Source: Atlantibacter subterraneus (GTDB lineage: Bacteria > Pseudomonadota > Gammaproteobacteria > Enterobacterales > Enterobacteriaceae). Taken from it: a DNA stretch of 64,000 nt. The notes beneath the pieces were generated by a model. It saw only the letters and a program-made list of their open reading frames with translations, searched no databases and was not told where the DNA came from. Location: NCBI RefSeq assembly GCF_007570865.1, contig NZ_VLPS01000008.1, positions 396,315 to 460,314 of the forward strand. The letters run 5' to 3'. This document shows positions 61,565 through 64,000 of the stretch, piece by piece. Numbering within the stretch: the stretch's first letter is position 1; each line of letters starts with the position of its first letter. The translations under genes were made by a program, and so were the position numbers.

Positions 61565-62953
61565 TTAATGCCTTTCTTTAATCAGGTTACGTCCGTCTTT
61601 CGGGCGTAACAGCATAAACACCAGCGCTGAGATCAGCGTAATCACACCCATCGTAATAAAGGTGCTGTGGAATTGCTCCACGGTGCTGGTGGTTTGATCG
61701 CTCTGATAAAAGCGCAGCACTGCCGCACTTACCGCAACCCCCAGGCTGATAGACAGCTGCTGCGTTACGGCCAGCATACTATTGCCGCTACTGGCATTTT
61801 CATCCGTGAGGTCCGCAAGGGTAATGGTATTCATCGAGGTGAACTGTATCGACATCGCCATCCCCAGAATAAACAGCGGCAGTATCAGTGCCCAGATCGG
61901 CATTGCAGGGGACTGCAGCGCGAACTGGCCGATCATCAAACCAATAAACAGCGTGACGCCCACCAGGGTTTTCCGGTAGCCGAGGTTGCGCAGGATTTGC
62001 GTCACCATCGATTTCGCCAGAATCGATCCGATGGCCGTGGGTGCCATCATGCAGCCAGCGATCAGCGCCTGGTAGCCGAATCCGACCTGCAACATCAATG
62101 GCATCAAGAATGGTACGCAGCCGGTGCCGAGCCGCGACGCGATATTGCCTGCGATGCCGATAGAAAAGGTACGGGTCTTAAACATCGGCAGCGCAATGAT
62201 GGGATTGGGATGACGGCGGGCGTGGAAGATATAAGCAGCCAGCAGCGCCAGACCGCTGGCGATCACCACGCCGGCAATCCAGGTTTCGACAATCTTCTCG
62301 CCAAATAGCTCCATCCCGCCGGAGAACAGTACCAGGCTCAGGCCGAACAGCAAAAATCCGCCCATATCAAATCCACGACGCGGCGTCGTAAAGTTGGGCA
62401 TGTATTTGCGTGCATACAGCAGACCGGCGATGCCGATAGGGATATTGATGAGGAAAATCCAGTGCCAGCTGGCCCAGGTGACCAGGACGCCGCCCAATAC
62501 CGGCCCCAGCACCGGGCCGACCAGCCCTGGCATGGTCACGAAGTTCAACACCGGCAGCAACTCGCTGCGGGGATAGGCGCGTAGCAACGCCAGACGAGCG
62601 ACCGGCATCATCATCGCCCCGCCGACACCCTGCATGACCCTGAATAGCACCAGTTGGCCCAGGTTCTGTGACAGAGCGCAGGCCAGCGAGCCCAGGGTAA
62701 ACAGCATCACGGCGATCATAAACACCCGGCGAGTGCCGAAGCGGTCGGCGAGCCAGCCGCTGACGGGGATCAGCATCGCTACCGTCAATGTGTAACTAAT
62801 AATGGCGGACTGCATTGCCAGCGGCGAGCGGTTCAGGCTCTGGGCAATAGCGGGTAACGCGGTGTTAAGAATAGTGGCGTCCAGCGCCTGCATAAAAAAG
62901 GCCATCGCCGCAATCCACGGCAGCCCTGCCATACTGCGAGCTTTTCTAATCAT
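61565..62953 (-). CDS. hsrA: DHA2-family MFS transporter HsrA
   Basis: A 462-residue drug:H+ antiporter-type protein with about 14 helices (YieO). Motif A is [11 protein letters not shown], and motif C-like [14 protein letters not shown] is clear. I chose the ATG at 62953 ([13 protein letters not shown]), 19 bases after yieP; the longer frame would overlap yieP and lacks conservation. E. coli HsrA overproduction affects homocysteine sensitivity; the natural substrate is unknown. Confidence 0.92.
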   Translation of the reverse strand: MIRKARSMAGLPWIAAMAFFMQALDATILNTALPAIAQSLNRSPLAMQSAIISYTLTVAMLIPVSGWLADRFGTRRVFMIAVMLFTLGSLACALSQNLGQLVLFRVMQGVGGAMMMPVARLALLRAYPRSELLPVLNFVTMPGLVGPVLGPVLGGVLVTWASWHWIFLINIPIGIAGLLYARKYMPNFTTPRRGFDMGGFLLFGLSLVLFSGGMELFGEKIVETWIAGVVIASGLALLAAYIFHARRHPNPIIALPMFKTRTFSIGIAGNIASRLGTGCVPFLMPLMLQVGFGYQALIAGCMMAPTAIGSILAKSMVTQILRNLGYRKTLVGVTLFIGLMIGQFALQSPAMPIWALILPLFILGMAMSIQFTSMNTITLADLTDENASSGNSMLAVTQQLSISLGVAVSAAVLRFYQSDQTTSTVEQFHSTFITMGVITLISALVFMLLRPKDGRNLIKERH

Positions 62954-62972
62954 GAATACCTTACTTGCACGT

Positions 62973-63668
62973 TCAGGGTTGGTGGGGTTCCCGCAACAGT
63001 TCACGACAGGCGGAAGAGGCGGCTTCGCCATCGCCCCTGAGAATAGCGTCGACAATTCGTTGATGAACGTCGAGCTTAATCACTTCGTTATGGGTAATAG
63101 ATGAGAAGTAATTGTAATAGATGGAATGGAACAGGGCGGCGAAGGAGGTCAGAAAGGGATTGCCGCTCATTTCGTAGATCTGTTCATGGTAACAAACGTC
63201 GACATCAACCCAGCGTTGCCGATCGAATGCCGTCTTCAGCGCCACCATTTCATTCATGGTGTTTTTAAGCGCCGCTTTCTGTGCTTCCGTACCATGAAGG
63301 GCCGCCAGCGCGCAGGCTTGCGGTTCAAGGCTGGTACGCATTACCAGAAAGTGGGTAATGACTTCGGAAAAGTTCTCCTGGGTCATCCACCATCCTAATA
63401 ACTCTTTATCCAGGAAGTTCCAGTTATTCTGCGGCATCACGCGGGTGCCGATGCGCGGACGCGGGAGCACCATGCCTTTCGCGGTTAAGGTTTTTACGGC
63501 TTCCCGTACGGCGGTTCTGCTCACGCCGAACAGCTCGCCCAGCTCAATCTCGCCGGGCAAAATCGTACCGGGCGCGTATTCGCCCTTTAATATGCGTTGC
63601 GCCAGCTTCTCTGCAAGGACGTAAGACAGGTTTTTTTGGGCCGCTAACTGCTGCGCAGATAAAGGCAT
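62973..63668 (-). CDS. yieP: GntR/FadR-family regulator YieP
   Basis: A 231-residue regulator with an N-terminal winged helix (about 12-80, [28 protein letters not shown]) and an FCD-type C-terminal domain (about 95-220). It lies upstream of hsrA in one apparent operon and is presumably its regulator. The E. coli protein has 230 residues. Confidence 0.93.
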   Translation of the reverse strand: MPLSAQQLAAQKNLSYVLAEKLAQRILKGEYAPGTILPGEIELGELFGVSRTAVREAVKTLTAKGMVLPRPRIGTRVMPQNNWNFLDKELLGWWMTQENFSEVITHFLVMRTSLEPQACALAALHGTEAQKAALKNTMNEMVALKTAFDRQRWVDVDVCYHEQIYEMSGNPFLTSFAALFHSIYYNYFSSITHNEVIKLDVHQRIVDAILRGDGEAASSACRELLREPHQP

Positions 63669-63820
63669 AGTGCATTCCCTTTATAGAGAGGTTTTACGGT
63701 GTAGTATGCCATCGGCCTTGAGGGTTCGATGCAAAAAACAGCAAATGCCCACGTAATTGCTGGATTAATGAGTCATATGCATAAAAAAAAGACGGTCAGA
63801 AATTATTTTTAAAAATAGGC
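63669..63820 (+). promoter_or_regulatory. yieP-rrn spacer with UP element and probable Fis sites
   Basis: AT-rich DNA lies directly before the rrn P1 -35 box. AATTATTTTTAAAAATA (63801-63817) has the position and composition of an rRNA UP element. The A-rich run around 63781-63790 could form part of a Fis site. The spacer also holds the yieP promoter, which I cannot place exactly. Confidence 0.6.
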
Positions 63821-63848
63821 TTGTCAGATTCTGATTACTCCCTATAAT
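63821..63848 (+). promoter_or_regulatory. rRNA operon promoter P1
   Basis: TTGTCA (63821-63826) and TATAAT (63843-63848) are 16 bases apart, followed by a GC-rich discriminator (GCGCCACC). This is the classic growth-rate-controlled rrn P1 form. Confidence 0.92.
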
Positions 63849-63940
63849 GCGCCACCACTGACACGGAACAACGGCGAACAGGCCGGCCGGTCAGCGAAGT
63901 CCCTCCGGGGAGTTCGGCGGAGAAAAGCGAAAATTAACGC

Positions 63941-63968
63941 TTGACTCTGAAGCGGGAAGTCGTAATAT
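63941..63968 (+). promoter_or_regulatory. rRNA operon promoter P2
   Basis: TTGACT (63941-63946) and TAATAT (63963-63968) are 16 bases apart, 120 bases after P1. This matches the tandem rrn arrangement. The 16S gene begins beyond the window end. Confidence 0.9.
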
Positions 63969-64000
63969 ACGCACCCCGCGCCGCTGAGAAAAAGCGAAGC

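Noticed and set aside
62954..63055. 34-codon N-terminal extension of HsrA
   Set aside because: It overlaps the end of yieP and is not conserved; the 462-residue form starts directly before the first membrane segment.
63849..64000. Start of a 16S rRNA gene at the right edge
   Set aside because: P1, P2 and the early leader are present, but the mature 16S 5' sequence is not reached before the window ends.

Overview
The window is core chromosome of an Enterobacteriaceae bacterium around its replication origin. The gene order and protein lengths follow the Escherichia coli oriC region closely: gyrB-recF-dnaN-dnaA-rpmH-rnpA-yidD-yidC-mnmE, then tna, pst-phoU, glmUS, atp, rsmG-mnmG, oriC, mioC-asnC-asnA, ravA-viaA, kup, rbs, hsrA-yieP and an rrn promoter. 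Many proteins differ from the E. coli versions at scattered residues, and several E. coli accessory genes are absent, so this is a relative and not E. coli itself. A complete tnaC-tnaA-tnaB operon predicts indole production. I cannot choose between indole-positive genera such as the Klebsiella oxytoca group, Kluyvera, Leclercia or Citrobacter from sequence reading alone.

Layout. 1-2.1 kb: the 3' end of an unidentified gene, emrD, and the small membrane genes yidG/yidH. 2.2-6.9 kb: yidE, the heat-shock pair ibpA-ibpB with a sigma-32 promoter, lipoprotein yidQ and yidR. 6.9-10.5 kb: a D-galactonate operon reduced to dgoR, dgoD and dgoT. The kinase gene dgoK and aldolase gene dgoA have been deleted, leaving a scar that joins the start of dgoK to the end of dgoA. 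10.6-22 kb: yidA, then the gyrB-recF-dnaN-dnaA replication genes (minus strand) and the divergent rpmH-rnpA-yidD-yidC-mnmE set (plus strand). 22-25.4 kb: the AT-rich tna operon with a CRP site and the TnaC leader peptide. 25.5-29.1 kb: yieE (with an altered metal-binding motif), chrR, adeP and yieH. 29.1-33.8 kb: pstSCAB-phoU under Pho boxes. 34-37.4 kb: glmU-glmS. 37.8-44.9 kb: atpIBEFHAGDC. 45.3-47.9 kb: mnmG-rsmG. 47.9-48.3 kb: oriC with recognisable 13-mers and DnaA boxes R1-R4. 48.3-55.6 kb: mioC, asnC/asnA, ravA-viaA, kup. 55.6-61.6 kb: the rbsDACBKR ribose operon with two RbsR-like palindromes. 61.6-64 kb: hsrA-yieP and the tandem P1/P2 promoters of an rRNA operon whose 16S gene lies beyond the window.

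How the parts work together. oriC, DnaA, the sliding clamp, RecF and gyrase sit together with dense Dam (GATC) sites at both oriC and the dnaA-rpmH spacer. Ribosome, RNase P and membrane-insertase genes run away from dnaA. Most remaining operons are inducible uptake or catabolic units (galactonate, tryptophan, phosphate, ribose) with visible operators.

The best candidates for something unusual are the dgoK-dgoA deletion scar, the loss of a conserved metal ligand in YieE, and paired RbsR palindromes. I found no CRISPR array, insertion sequence, prophage, tRNA gene or defence system. Family comparisons are from memory of E. coli proteins, not from a search.
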